NCBI GenBank assembly: GCA_022457065.1 | Contig: JAJGBQ010000018.1 | Span: forward strand, 1-18,060 | DNA length: 18,060 nt | Direction of reading: 5' to 3' | Source of the DNA: Curvularia sp. ZM96 | Taxonomy: Eukaryota > Ascomycota > Dothideomycetes > Pleosporales > Pleosporaceae | Shown here: in pieces, positions 9,227 to 17,450 of the stretch | Numbering within the stretch: the stretch's first letter is position 1 | Layout: every line of letters begins with the position of its first letter | Made by a program: the position numbers and the translations under genes | Notes under the pieces: model-generated | Seen by the model: the letters and a program-made list of their open reading frames with translations, nothing else | Databases searched by the model: none | Told to the model about the DNA's origin: nothing

Positions 9227-9242
9227 GAATATCCAGATATTC
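9227..9242. promoter_or_regulatory. Perfect inverted repeat upstream of the first dsbA-like gene
   Basis: GAATATCCAGATATTC is a perfect 6-bp inverted repeat (GAATAT/ATATTC) around a four-base centre, 35 bases before the ATG at 9278. The AT-rich, operator-sized symmetry stands out in this GC-rich region. It could bind a dimeric regulator or be part of the promoter; no regulator is identifiable from the sequence. Confidence 0.4.
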
Positions 9243-9252
9243 CAATCATTCC

Positions 9253-9269
9253 GCCTCCGTTCAGGAGGC
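9253..9269 (+). promoter_or_regulatory. Hairpin enclosing the Shine-Dalgarno sequence of the first dsbA-like gene
   Basis: GCCTCCGTTCAGGAGGC forms a perfect 6-bp stem with a five-base loop. Its 3' arm holds the near-consensus ribosome binding site AGGAGG (9263-9268), nine bases before the ATG at 9278. In mRNA the stem would compete with the ribosome for this site. Whether it acts as a switch is inference. Confidence 0.5.
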
Positions 9270-9277
9270 ATGGCGTT

Positions 9278-9954
9278 ATGGACATAATCATGAACAAGAT
9301 TCGTCTGCTTGCCCTTGGCCTGCTCGCTATTCCTGCCGCGGCCCTCGCTGCGCCCAATTGGGTCGGCCATGTCGCGCTGTCGCCCATTGGCGGGCATGTG
9401 CTGGGCAATCCCGCCGCGCCCACGAAGCTGGTCGAATATGTGAGCTACACATGCAGCCACTGCGCGCATTTCGTGGCGGAAGCCAGCCAGCCGCTGCGCG
9501 AACGCTATGTGAAGGGCGGCAAGTTCAGCGTCGAAGTCCGCAACGCCGTGCGCGACAAATATGATCTGGCGGCCGCTTTGCTGGCGCGATGCGGCGGGGC
9601 GAAACGCTTTTCGGCAATCATGAGGCGCTGTTCGCCAATCAGGACGCATGGATGGACAAGCTGACCGTCTATGACAAGAATGGCGCGGCCAGGCCCGCCG
9701 ACCAGAAGGCCGCGCTGCGCGAGATCGGGCAGAAGACCGGCCTCTATGCCTGATGAACAAGCGCGGCTTCACCAATGCCCAGCTTGACGGGTGCATCAAC
9801 GATCCCGCTTCGATGAAGCAGGTGCTGGCGATGACCGACGAGGCATGGAACAAGGTGAAGATCAGCGGCACGCCGTCCTTCACCATCAACGGCACGCTGG
9901 TGCAAGGGTCGGACTGGATGCGCACAGGCTGCATTGCCCGACGCGCCGCAGTGA
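9278..9954 (+). CDS. DsbA-family thioredoxin-fold protein, periplasmic (frameshifted)
   Basis: A secreted thiol-disulphide oxidoreductase with a DsbA/thioredoxin fold. Residues 1-26 form a signal peptide (basic MNKIR, hydrophobic LLALGLLAIPAAA, likely cleavage after ALA or AA before PNW). The active site is CSHC (Cys59 and Cys62, codons from 9452) within LVEYVSYTCSHCAHFVAEAS. The cis-Pro region is VKISGTPSFTINGTLVQGSD. Frameshifts lie near 9605, 9748 (one missing base before LMNKRGFTNAQLDGCINDPA) and 9918. The end is taken as ALPDAPQ with TGA (9952-9954); as the bases stand, one frame runs to 9959. About 225 codons. The start is ATG 9278 from the ribosome binding site spacing; ATG 9290 is possible. 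It is the first of two tandem paralogues just upstream of smc. Whether it works as oxidase, isomerase or reductase cannot be told. Confidence 0.85.
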
Positions 9955-10002
9955 TCTAGACCTGCATTATCACCGACACACAAGAACGGAGCCGATCGTC
10001 CC

Positions 10003-10736
10003 GTGAAAGCCCCGCATGGCATTGCCCTTATCGCCCTTTCCCTGACGCTGGCCGCCGTGGCGGAAAGACGGATGGAAGCGCCAAGCCCACCGGCGAACCG
10101 ATCGCCGCCGTCGCCGCGCCCGCCGGAACAAGCTGGGCCGACACCGTCAACGAAACGCCTGACGGCTATTTCGTCATGGGTAACCCGGACGCCAAGCTGA
10201 AGCTGGTGGAATATGGATCGTTCACCTGTTCGCACTGCCGCGACTTTTCCGCCGAGGCGTCGGAGGAAATCCGCAACATCGTGAACACCGGCAAGATGAG
10301 CTACGAGTTCCGCACCTTCGCGCGATCCCATCGACATTTCGACGGCCCTGTTGGCGGCGTGTGGCGGCAAGGACGTGTTCTACCCGCTGTCGGAGCAGTT
10401 CTTCGCCAATCAGAATGCGATGTTCGAAAAGGCGCAGGCGCTGGGCGACGACAAATATCAGCAGTTGATGAGCGCGCCGCCGCAACAGCGTTTCGGCCAG
10501 CTGGCGGTCGCCCTGGGCTGGTGGACTTCGCCAAGCAGCGCGGCATTTCGAAGATCAGGCGAAACAGTGCCTTGCCAACACCGCTGCGGCCGAAAAAGCT
10601 GGCCAAGGGCGTGCAGGCCGCCAATGAGCAATATAAGATCGAGGGAACGCCCAGCTTCCTCATCAACGGCGTTCTGGTGGACAATGTGGCGAATTGGGCA
10701 TCGTTGCAGCCCAAGCTGAAAGAAGCGGGGATCTGA
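10003..10736 (+). CDS. Second DsbA-family thioredoxin-fold protein, possible lipoprotein (frameshifted)
   Basis: A paralogue of the preceding gene. The GTG start at 10003 gives MKAPHGIALIALSLTLAAVA, an export signal. The bases right after it look damaged, so a lipobox cysteine, which I would expect here, cannot be confirmed. In the next frame a linker reads AKPTGEPIAAVAAPAG, then DGYFVMGNPDAKLKLVEYGS and FTCSHCRDFSAEA with the CSHC site (codons 10227-10238). Further blocks are MSYEFRTFAR, DVFYPLSEQFFANQNAMFEK, ALGDDKYQQLMSAPPQQRFG and VDFAKQRGIS. The C-terminus has the cis-Pro segment EGTPSFLINGVLVDN and ends QPKLKEAGI with TGA 10734-10736. Frameshifts occur near 10060, 10325, 10520 and 10550-10590. 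About 244 codons. It is probably cotranscribed with the gene before it and perhaps with smc, 60 bases downstream. Confidence 0.85.
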
Positions 10737-10796
10737 TTGACGGCGGGGGCTTCCTTCTTCACGGCCTGACCGGGCGGCGCGCCCCGGAGAGCGGCC

Positions 10797-13700
10797 GTGC
10801 AGATAAAGCGCCTCGCTGTCCGGCTTCAAGAGCTTCGTCGACGCAACGGAGCTGCGGATCGAACCGGGCCTGACCGGCATCGTCGGCCCCAATGGCTGCG
10901 GCAAGTCCAACCTGCTGGAGGCGATCCGCTGGGTCATGGGCGATCCAGCGCCAAGTCGATGCGCGGCGGCGGCATGGAGGACGTGATCTTCGCGGGCACC
11001 GAGCCGCCCGCAGCGGGACTTCGCGGAAGTGTCGCTGCTGACCGTGCAGGAGCAGGGCGAGCTTTTTCCGCCGTCGATGTGGGTGCGGACGGCGAACTGG
11101 AAGTCACCCGCCGGATCGAGCGCGGCGCGGAGCGCCTATCGCGCCAATGGACGCGACGTGCGGGCGAAGGACATCGCCCTCATCTTCGCCGATGCCGCCA
11201 CCGGGGCGCATAGTCCTGCGCTGGTGAGCCAGGGGCGCATCGCCGCCGTCATCGCCGCGCGCCCGCAGAACGCCGGGCTACGCGCTGGAGGAAGCGGCGG
11301 GGATCGCGGGCCTGCATGTGCGGCGCAAGGATGCCGAACAGAAGCTGCGCGCCGCCGAGGGCAACCTGACCTGGCTGGACGAGATATTGGCGGACATGGA
11401 GAGCCGCGCGGGCAGCCTGCGGCAGGCCAAGGCGGCGGAACGCCATATCCGGCTGTCGGAACAGATCCGCGTGGCCGAGGCGCGGGTGATTTTCGCCCGC
11501 TGGCGCGAGGCGAGCGCGAGCGCGGATGCGGCGCGGGCTGAGCGAAGCAGGCGGAAGGCGCGGTCGTGGCGGCGCAGGAAGCGCAGATGGCGGCGGCGGC
11601 CCACGCGCAGGCCGCGGTGGAGGCTCTGGCGGAACGGCGTTCCGCCGCGCAGGCGGCGCGCGATGCGGCGCGAGGCGGGGCACAGGCTCAACGCGCTCAA
11701 GAGCGAGCGGGACGGTGTGGTGCGGCGGATGACGACCTTGCCAGCACAGGCGCGGCAGTTGGAGGAAGATCGCGAGCGCGAGGGACGCTGGCCCATGACG
11801 CGGCGGAGGCGATGGCGCGGCTGACCGAGGAAGTCGCGACGCCTCAAGGCGCGCATTGCCGGGACGAGGCGATGATCCCGGACCTGCAGCGCGGATCGGC
11901 AAAGCGGAGGACGCGGCGCGCGACGCCGAAGTGGAATTGGCCAGGGCGATGGCCCGCCAGGGCGGCGAGCAGGCCGAGCTGCGGGTGGCGGAGGCGGCTC
12001 TGGCAGCGGCGCTGGGTCGGCTGGAACGGGCCGGGCGCGAGGTGACGAAGCTGGAAGCAGAGGCCGATGCCCTGCCCGACGCCGCGCCGCTGGAAGCTAA
12101 GCGCGCCGAGGCGCTGGCCGCGCAGGAACGGGCCGGGCGGGACCGCGATACCGCCGAAGCCGTGATTGCGGGGCCGATGCGGAGCGGCAGGCGGCGAGCG
12201 AGGCGCGAGCGGAGGCGGATACCGCCTTGTCATCCACGCGGGCCGCTTTGGCGGCGCTGGATAGCGAGGCGGCGGCGCTGAGGCGCGTGGAGAGCGGCGC
12301 GGGCGGGAAAAGCCGGGCGCTGGACCGGCTCAAGGCCGCGCCGGGCTATGAACATGCGCTGGCGGCGGCGCTGGGCGACGATCTGGAAGCGCCGATCGGG
12401 GCCGACGGGCCGCGTTTCTGGGGCGGGCCGAGCCGGCCGATGGCGACCCCGCCTTGCCTGCGGAATGCGCGGCTCTGTCCGGTCATGTGACCGCGCCGCC
12501 GGAACTGGCGCGGCGGCTGGCGCAGGTCGCCGTGGCGGAGCGCGACGCGGGGCAGGCGCTGGCCGTGGGGCAGAGGCTGGTGACGCGCGACGGCAGGCTG
12601 CGGCGCTGGGACGGCTATGTCGCGACGCAGGGCGGCGCGGCGGCGGCGGAGCGGCTGATCGGCTCAACCGGCTGGAGGCGATTGCCGAGGCCCGACCGGC
12701 TTTGGAGCAGGCTGTCGAGGCGCGGGCCGCGCAGGTGACGCGCAGGCGCGCGAGCAGGCGGCGGCGCAGGCTCTTGGCGAGCGGGCGCGGCGCGCTGAGC
12801 GAGGCGGAGCAACGGTTGCGGTCGCCCTGCGCACGGCGGATGAAGCCGACGGCGCTGGAACGGCTGGCCGGGCGGCGTGAAGGCATTGAGGAGCGGCTGA
12901 CGGTCGCGCGGCGGGATGCGCGCAGCGGCGCAGCAAACGGCGCAGGCGGCGCGGGCCGCCATGCCCGATGGCGGGAAACCACGCTCTGGTCGCCAGCCTG
13001 TCGCAGGCGAGCGAAAAGGCGCGGGCCGCGGTCAGCCAGCTGCAGGCCGACCGGGCCTTGGCCGACAGGGCGCTGAGCGGCGACCGCGAACGCATGGCGG
13101 CGGCGGAGGCCGATGCGAAAAGCTGGCAATCCCGCGGGCGAGGCCGAAGCATCGCGGCGATGACGAAACGCGGCGAGGATGTGGCCGCCGAACAGGCGCG
13201 GATGGCGCAGGAGCCGGAGCGGCTGGCAGACGCGATTGCCGCATTGACGGAGCAAGGCGCGGCGCTGACGGAGGCGTCCGACGCCGCGCGCAAGGCCGAG
13301 GCCGAGGCCGAGGCGACGCTGCGGACCGCCGAACGGCGGGCGAGCGAGGCCGGGGAAGCGCTGGCGGCGGCGCGGGAAGCGCGGGCCACGGCAGTGGCGC
13401 GGGCCGAGGCGGCGGACGAGCGGCGCATCGAGACCAACCGCCTGTCGGGCGAGCGGTTCGAATGTCCACCGCCGGTGCTGCCCGAGCGGCTGGGCTTTGC
13501 CAGCAGACATTCGCATCGCCCAGACCGAACAGGCCGAGCATGATCGCCTGTCCGCCGAGCGCGAGCGGATCGGGCCGGTCAATCTGGTCGCGGCGCAGGA
13601 ACTGGAAGAGCTGAACGCCACGCAGGCGAAGAGCCGCTCGAGCGAGGAACTGGCCCAGGCGATCCACCGCGCGGCTCCATCGGCAGCCTCAATCGCGAGG

Positions 13701-14182
13701 GCGGCAAAGGCTGCTGGCCGCGTTCGAGGCGGTAGACGGCATTTCCGGCAGCTTTTCACGACGCTGTTCAATGGCGGGCAGGCGCATCTGGAACTGATCG
13801 ACAGCGACGATCCGCTGGAGGCGGGGCTGGAGATCATGGCGCAGCCGCCGGGCAAGAGGCTGTCCGCGCTGACGCTGCTGTCGGGCGGCGAGCAGGCGCT
13901 CACCGCCGTGGCGCTGATCTTCGGCCTGTTCCTCACCAATCCGCGCCGATCTGCGTGCTGGACGAGGTGGACGCCGCTCGACGACGCCAATGTGGAGCGT
14001 TTCTGCGACATGCTGGACGCGATGGTGGGCAGACACGGACACGCCATCTGATCGTCACCCATAATGCCGTCACCATGGCGCGGATGCACCGGCTGTTCGG
14101 CGTGACCATGGTGGAGCGCGGCGTCAGCCGCCTGGTGTCGGTCAGCCTGGGCGGCGCGGAGGCTTTGCTGGCGGCGGAGTAG
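10797..14182 (+). CDS. smc: Chromosome segregation protein SMC (frameshifted)
   Basis: SMC ATPase that condenses and organises the chromosome as a dimer with ScpA/ScpB. The start GTG at 10797 is preceded by GGAGAG (10786-10791). The N-terminal head has FKSFVDATELRIEPGLTGIV and Walker A GPNGCGKSN (10885-10911), then MRGGGMEDVIFAGTE. A long Ala/Glu/Arg-rich coiled coil runs about 11300-12250. The hinge includes PGYEHALAAALGDDL and ARRLAQVAVAERDAGQALAV (about 12330-12620). The returning coil runs about 12650-13650, followed by ERIGPVNLVAAQELEELNAT. The C-terminal head has the signature LLSGGEQALTAVALIFGLFL (13875-13935), Walker B ICVLDEVDA (from 13949, broken just after) and LIVTHN. It ends GGAEALLAAE with TAG. 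About 1128 codons is typical. Frame changes are numerous, especially in the GC-rich coils. ScpA/ScpB are not in the window. Confidence 0.93.
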
Positions 14183-15632
14183 AGGCCCGCCTCAATCGCG
14201 GCGCACCCAATGCTTCGATGCGGCGGAACAGGCCGCGCTGTGTCACTGGCTCGAACATCTCGTCGGGATTTTCCGGGTCCAGCACTTCATTGTCGGCCAG
14301 CCATTGCTGCACGTCGTTGAGATTGGGCGTTTCATAGGGACGCAGGGTGCGGCCCGCCTTGGTCCGCAATTCCTCTATCGCCGCGATCAGGCCGCGTTCG
14401 GCAATGAGGGCGGAGACGCGCTCTTTCGGCAGGTCGAGATGCTCCGCGATAAGATCGTCGCGGATGGCGGCGATCGTCGCCTGCTGGCCGTCATTGGCGG
14501 GAAGCGCCGTGTCGATTGACATGTCGCATTCGGTATCGAGGCCAAGGGAGCGGTTGTTCATGTTGAGAGCCGACGCGGATCAGGCGGTCGTCGGCGATCA
14601 GAATCTTGGCATGGACATAGATCGGCTCGCCACGCGCGGTGAAGGGATGATAGAGGCGCAGGCGATTATAGGTATCGCGCGCCTTCAAAGCCTCGAACAG
14701 GCGGGCGCGGGCAGTGTCCATCGCCTGTTGTTCCAGCCAGCCGTCGGCCTGCTGCGGGTTGACGATGACGATTTCCGAGCCATCCGGATCGCCCAGCCGC
14801 GCCGCAAGGGCTTCGGCGTGGCAGGAGGCGAAATACTGGCTTTCGGCATAGATGCAGCGTCTGGCGGCCGCGATCTGGTTGACGTAGAGCCGTTCGATCT
14901 CCTTCACCGGCGGCTGGTCGTCCATTTCCGCGCGGTGCGGGCGATGGCGACATCCACGTCACGGAACTGGACGGGAAGCGCGTCAGGCCAGCAATCGTCG
15001 ATGCCTTTCACGGGAGCCAGATCGTCGCCCCCGCCTCTTCCAGCGCGCGCGGCTATGGTCGCCCAGCGCCGCCGCGACCGGCCCCGGAGCGGTCGTCGCG
15101 TCGTGCCACGGGCCATAGGACGTGCCGTCGGGATGCCTGCGGCCCGATCGTCGCCGCGATGGTGGCGCGTGTCCCAGCGGTCGGCGGTCATGTCGATGCC
15201 ACCGCAGAAAGCGAAGCAATCGTCGATCACCACGATCTTCGATGATGGGACGCGCCGACCGGATGATGGCTGTCCAGCTTTACGGTGATCCGGGGATGCG
15301 CCATCCAGCGTAGCGTCGTCAGCAGGTTGGACGGGCGCAACATCGACTTGAACGCACCGGTGTCCCAGCGGAGCAGGTAGATTTCGAGGTCCGGCGTGCG
15401 CTCCACCAGCCAGCGGATGAAATCGCCGATGATGACAGGCGCGCCGTCCTTCGCATCCTCCTCGCGGATGAGGCTGATGCGGGCGTCGAAATCCCAGCCG
15501 ATCAGCATGATCCGCTTCGTCGCCACAGCACGCGGCGCGGGCGTGGCGGAAATAGGCGTCTGCGTCGATGATGACGCTGGCCTGGGTGGCGGGGCGATGC
15601 GCCAGCAATCCTGGCCCTGGGTCGGCGCTCAT
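14142..15632 (-). CDS. Phospholipase D family protein with two HKD motifs (frameshifted)
   Basis: A phospholipase D superfamily enzyme of the cardiolipin synthase/PLD kind, acting on phosphodiester bonds of phospholipids or similar substrates. The N-terminus reads MSADPGPGLLAHRPATQASV, and a long intact stretch from about 15526 reads RIMLIGWDFDARISLI, then GDFIRWLVERTPDLEIYLLR. HKD motif 1 is HH-x-K-IVVIDDCFAFCGGID (about 15250-15190), with one base apparently missing near 15240. HKD motif 2 is YVHAKILIADDRLIRVGS (about 14620-14566), followed by MNNRSLGLDTECDMSI. I see no signal peptide or clear membrane segments. The ATG start (15630-15632) overlaps the ubiA stop as ATGA. As the bases stand the frame ends at 14142, overlapping the convergent smc end; a frameshift would end it at TGA 14192-14194 instead. 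About 497 codons. Confidence 0.85.
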
Positions 15633-16523
15633 GCGTTGCCGACCACGAGGCAGGCCAGGAACATGAGCAGTCCGGCGAAACGGTTGGAACGGAATTTGAC
15701 GAGCGGGTCCGCGCCATCCTCCCTCAAGGTGCCGACCTGCCAGAGCAGATGCGCGGCCATGGGGAGGAGTGCGATGAGCGCCAGCAATTGCGGCCGGACC
15801 TGCCAGATGGCGGCGCTCCACAATGCGAGCGCGAGAAGATAGCAGAGCGTCACCCTGCCCCGCACATGGCGGCCCATGGACAGCGCGCTGGAGCCTATGC
15901 CGATCAACGCGTCATCCTCCCGGTCTGCAGCGCATAGAATGGTGTCATAGCCCACGACCCAGAAAATGGTTCCAGCATAGAGCAGAAGGCCCGGCAGGGT
16001 GAGCGATCCCGCCACCTCGCTCCAGCCGACGAGGCGCGGCCCAGGAAAAGACGAGGCCGAGCCATAGCTGCGGCCATCCGGTGATCCGCTTCATGAAGGG
16101 ATAGGCCGCGACGAGGGCGAGCGAGGCCAGCGCCACGACCTGCGCGTAAAGGCGCAGTTGCAGCAGGACGGCGAGGCCGATGAGGCAGCGCGTAGAGCCG
16201 ACCCATGCGGCTTTCAGCGACACCGCGCCGCTCGCCAACGGACGCGCGGCTGTGCGGGCGACCTTCCGGTCGAGATCGCGGTCGACAATGTCGTTGAAGA
16301 CGCAGCCCGCACCGCGCATGGCGATGCTGCCGACCAGCAGCCAGAGGATCAGCGGCCATTGCCGCGCGCCGCCGGCCAGAGCCACGCTCCACGCGCCCGG
16401 CCAGAACAGCAGCCACCAGCCGATCGGCCGGTCCAGCCGCGCCAGCAGCGCCAGCGCGCGCGGCAGAGCGGGCAGGCGCGCGACGATGCCGCAGGCTTCG
16501 CTGTCGGGGACGATCTGTTCCAC
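15629..16523 (-). CDS. ubiA: 4-hydroxybenzoate polyprenyltransferase (frameshifted)
   Basis: Integral-membrane prenyltransferase that attaches the polyprenyl chain to 4-hydroxybenzoate in ubiquinone synthesis. The first ~160 codons are unbroken: LARLDRPIGWWLLFWPGAWS, then the first Asp-rich motif NDIVDRDLDRKVAR (N77-D85) and ARPLASGAVSLKAAW. After a frameshift near 16030 the rest reads VAGSLTLPGLLLYAGTIFWV, GYDTI, the second Asp-rich motif DREDDALIGIGSSALSMGRH, and ends FLACLVVGNA. Several hydrophobic segments are visible, as expected for a multi-pass protein. Between GYDTI and DREDD one extra and one missing base appear to compensate each other. The start is GTG at 16521-16523 with GGAG nine bases upstream (16533-16536). 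About 298 codons. It overlaps the PLD gene as ATGA. Confidence 0.93.
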
Positions 16524-16550
16524 TTGCCGTTTCTCCGTTTGCGCGGCGCG

Positions 16551-16575
16551 TCTCGACTTCGCTCGACATGAGCGG
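16551..16575. repeat. Sphingomonad-type extragenic palindrome (REP-like)
   Basis: The ubiA/rsmE gap contains TCGACTTCGCTCGA, a TCGA/TCGA hairpin core with a CTTCGC centre, flanked by a TC before it and CATGAGCGG after it. I recall this word as a frequent intergenic repeat in sphingomonad genomes; its minus-strand translation SSEVETR recurs in spurious ORFs there. Only one copy is in this window, so its repetitive nature is from memory. Confidence 0.5.
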
Positions 16576-16609
16576 CATTAGGGCGATGCCCGCGAAACGG
16601 AAAGACGCA

Positions 16610-17351
16610 ATGACCGCAACCCCGCATGGCCGCCGCAGCGCGCCGCGCCTTCTATGTCGAAACGCCGCTGGGCGAAGGGGTCGCCGTGCCGGTGGAGGCA
16701 ATGCGGCCCATTATCTGATCGGCGTGATGCGGGTGAAACCGGACGATGTGGTGCTGCTGTTCGACGGGCGATCGGGTGAATGGGCGACGCGGGCGCGCGA
16801 CATTCGCAAGCGCGATCTGGTGCTGGTCTGCGAGACGCGGACCAGACCGCTGGAGCAGGTGCCCGATTTCTGGCTGTGCTGCGCGCCGATCAAGAAGGGG
16901 CGCATCGACCTGATCGCCGAAAAAGCGTGCGAACTGGGTGCGGCGAAGCTGCAACCGGTGCCGACGCGGCGGCGGTGGTGGACAGGCTGAACCTCGACCG
17001 GCTGCGCGCGCATCTGGTGGAGGCGGCGGAGCAATGCGGGCGGACGGCGCTACCGGAGCTTGGGGAGATGGTTAAGCTGGACGCGCTGCTGCGCGACTGG
17101 CCGGATGATCGCTGGCTGTTCTTCGCGGACGAGACGGGCGGCGCGCCTTTGGCAGGCTTTGCGGGCGCATCCCGGGCCGGCCGCCTTCCGATCGGGCCGG
17201 AGGGCGGATTCGATCCGAGTGAGCGCGAAACGATCCGCGCCGTGGCGAAAGCAGTTCCCTGTCTCGCTTGGCCCGCGCATCCTGCGCGCGGAGACCGCCG
17301 CCATCGCCGCGACATCGGCCTGGATGGCGCTGGAATGGGGATTGGCAATAG
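16610..17351 (+). CDS. rsmE: 16S rRNA (uracil-1498-N3)-methyltransferase (frameshifted)
   Basis: RsmE is a SPOUT-class methyltransferase that methylates N3 of U1498 in 16S rRNA using S-adenosylmethionine. The start ATG at 16610 has GGAAAG five bases upstream; a frameshift near 16625 leads to FYVETPLGEGVAVPVE. A second break leads to the long clean frame NAAHYLIGVMRVKPDDVVLL, FDGRSGEWATRARDI, FWLCCAPIKKGRIDLIAEKA and CELGAAKLQPV. Later come NLDRLRAHLVEAAEQCGRTA and the SPOUT knot motifs IGPEGGFDPSERETI (17191-17235) and LGPRILRAETAAIAAT. The end is taken as NGDWQ with TAG 17349-17351, after one frame change in the last few codons. About 247 codons matches the family. It diverges from ubiA across 86 bases and precedes gshA. 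Confidence 0.9.
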
Positions 17352-17450
17352 TTTCATTCCGCAATGGGATTGAAGCCCTTGCGCGCGCGCCCTATCGTCG
17401 CGCTCGCGCTCGCTGTTTGACGCGCGTGGGGGAAGCATTAAGGGCGGGGG

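Noticed and set aside
10770..10787. CCGGG/CCCGG inverted repeat just before the smc ribosome binding site
   Set aside because: Only a five-base stem with an eight-base loop in very GC-rich DNA, and only its edge touches the Shine-Dalgarno sequence. No T-tract follows, so neither a terminator nor a clear regulator site is supported.
11249..11902. Minus-strand ORFs of about 190-220 codons opposite the first SMC coiled coil
   Set aside because: Proline/arginine-rich shadow translations of the coiled-coil coding strand; no recognisable motif and no ribosome binding site.
12230..14089. A 619-codon open frame on the minus strand, opposite smc
   Set aside because: Its protein is low-complexity Arg/Ala/Ser-rich without family motifs, while the plus strand carries the SMC hinge, coils and head. 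Long antisense frames are expected in GC-rich DNA with few stop codons.
14182..14193. GAGGC/GCCTC mini-hairpin between smc and the PLD gene as a bidirectional terminator
   Set aside because: A four- to five-base stem with almost no loop and no T-run on either strand; it is also inside the PLD frame as the bases stand.
17417..17441. TTGACG...CATTAA as a promoter for gshA
   Set aside because: The spacing of 13 bases is too short for a sigma70-type promoter, and the start site would fall at or inside the Shine-Dalgarno region. With frequent indels it cannot be judged.
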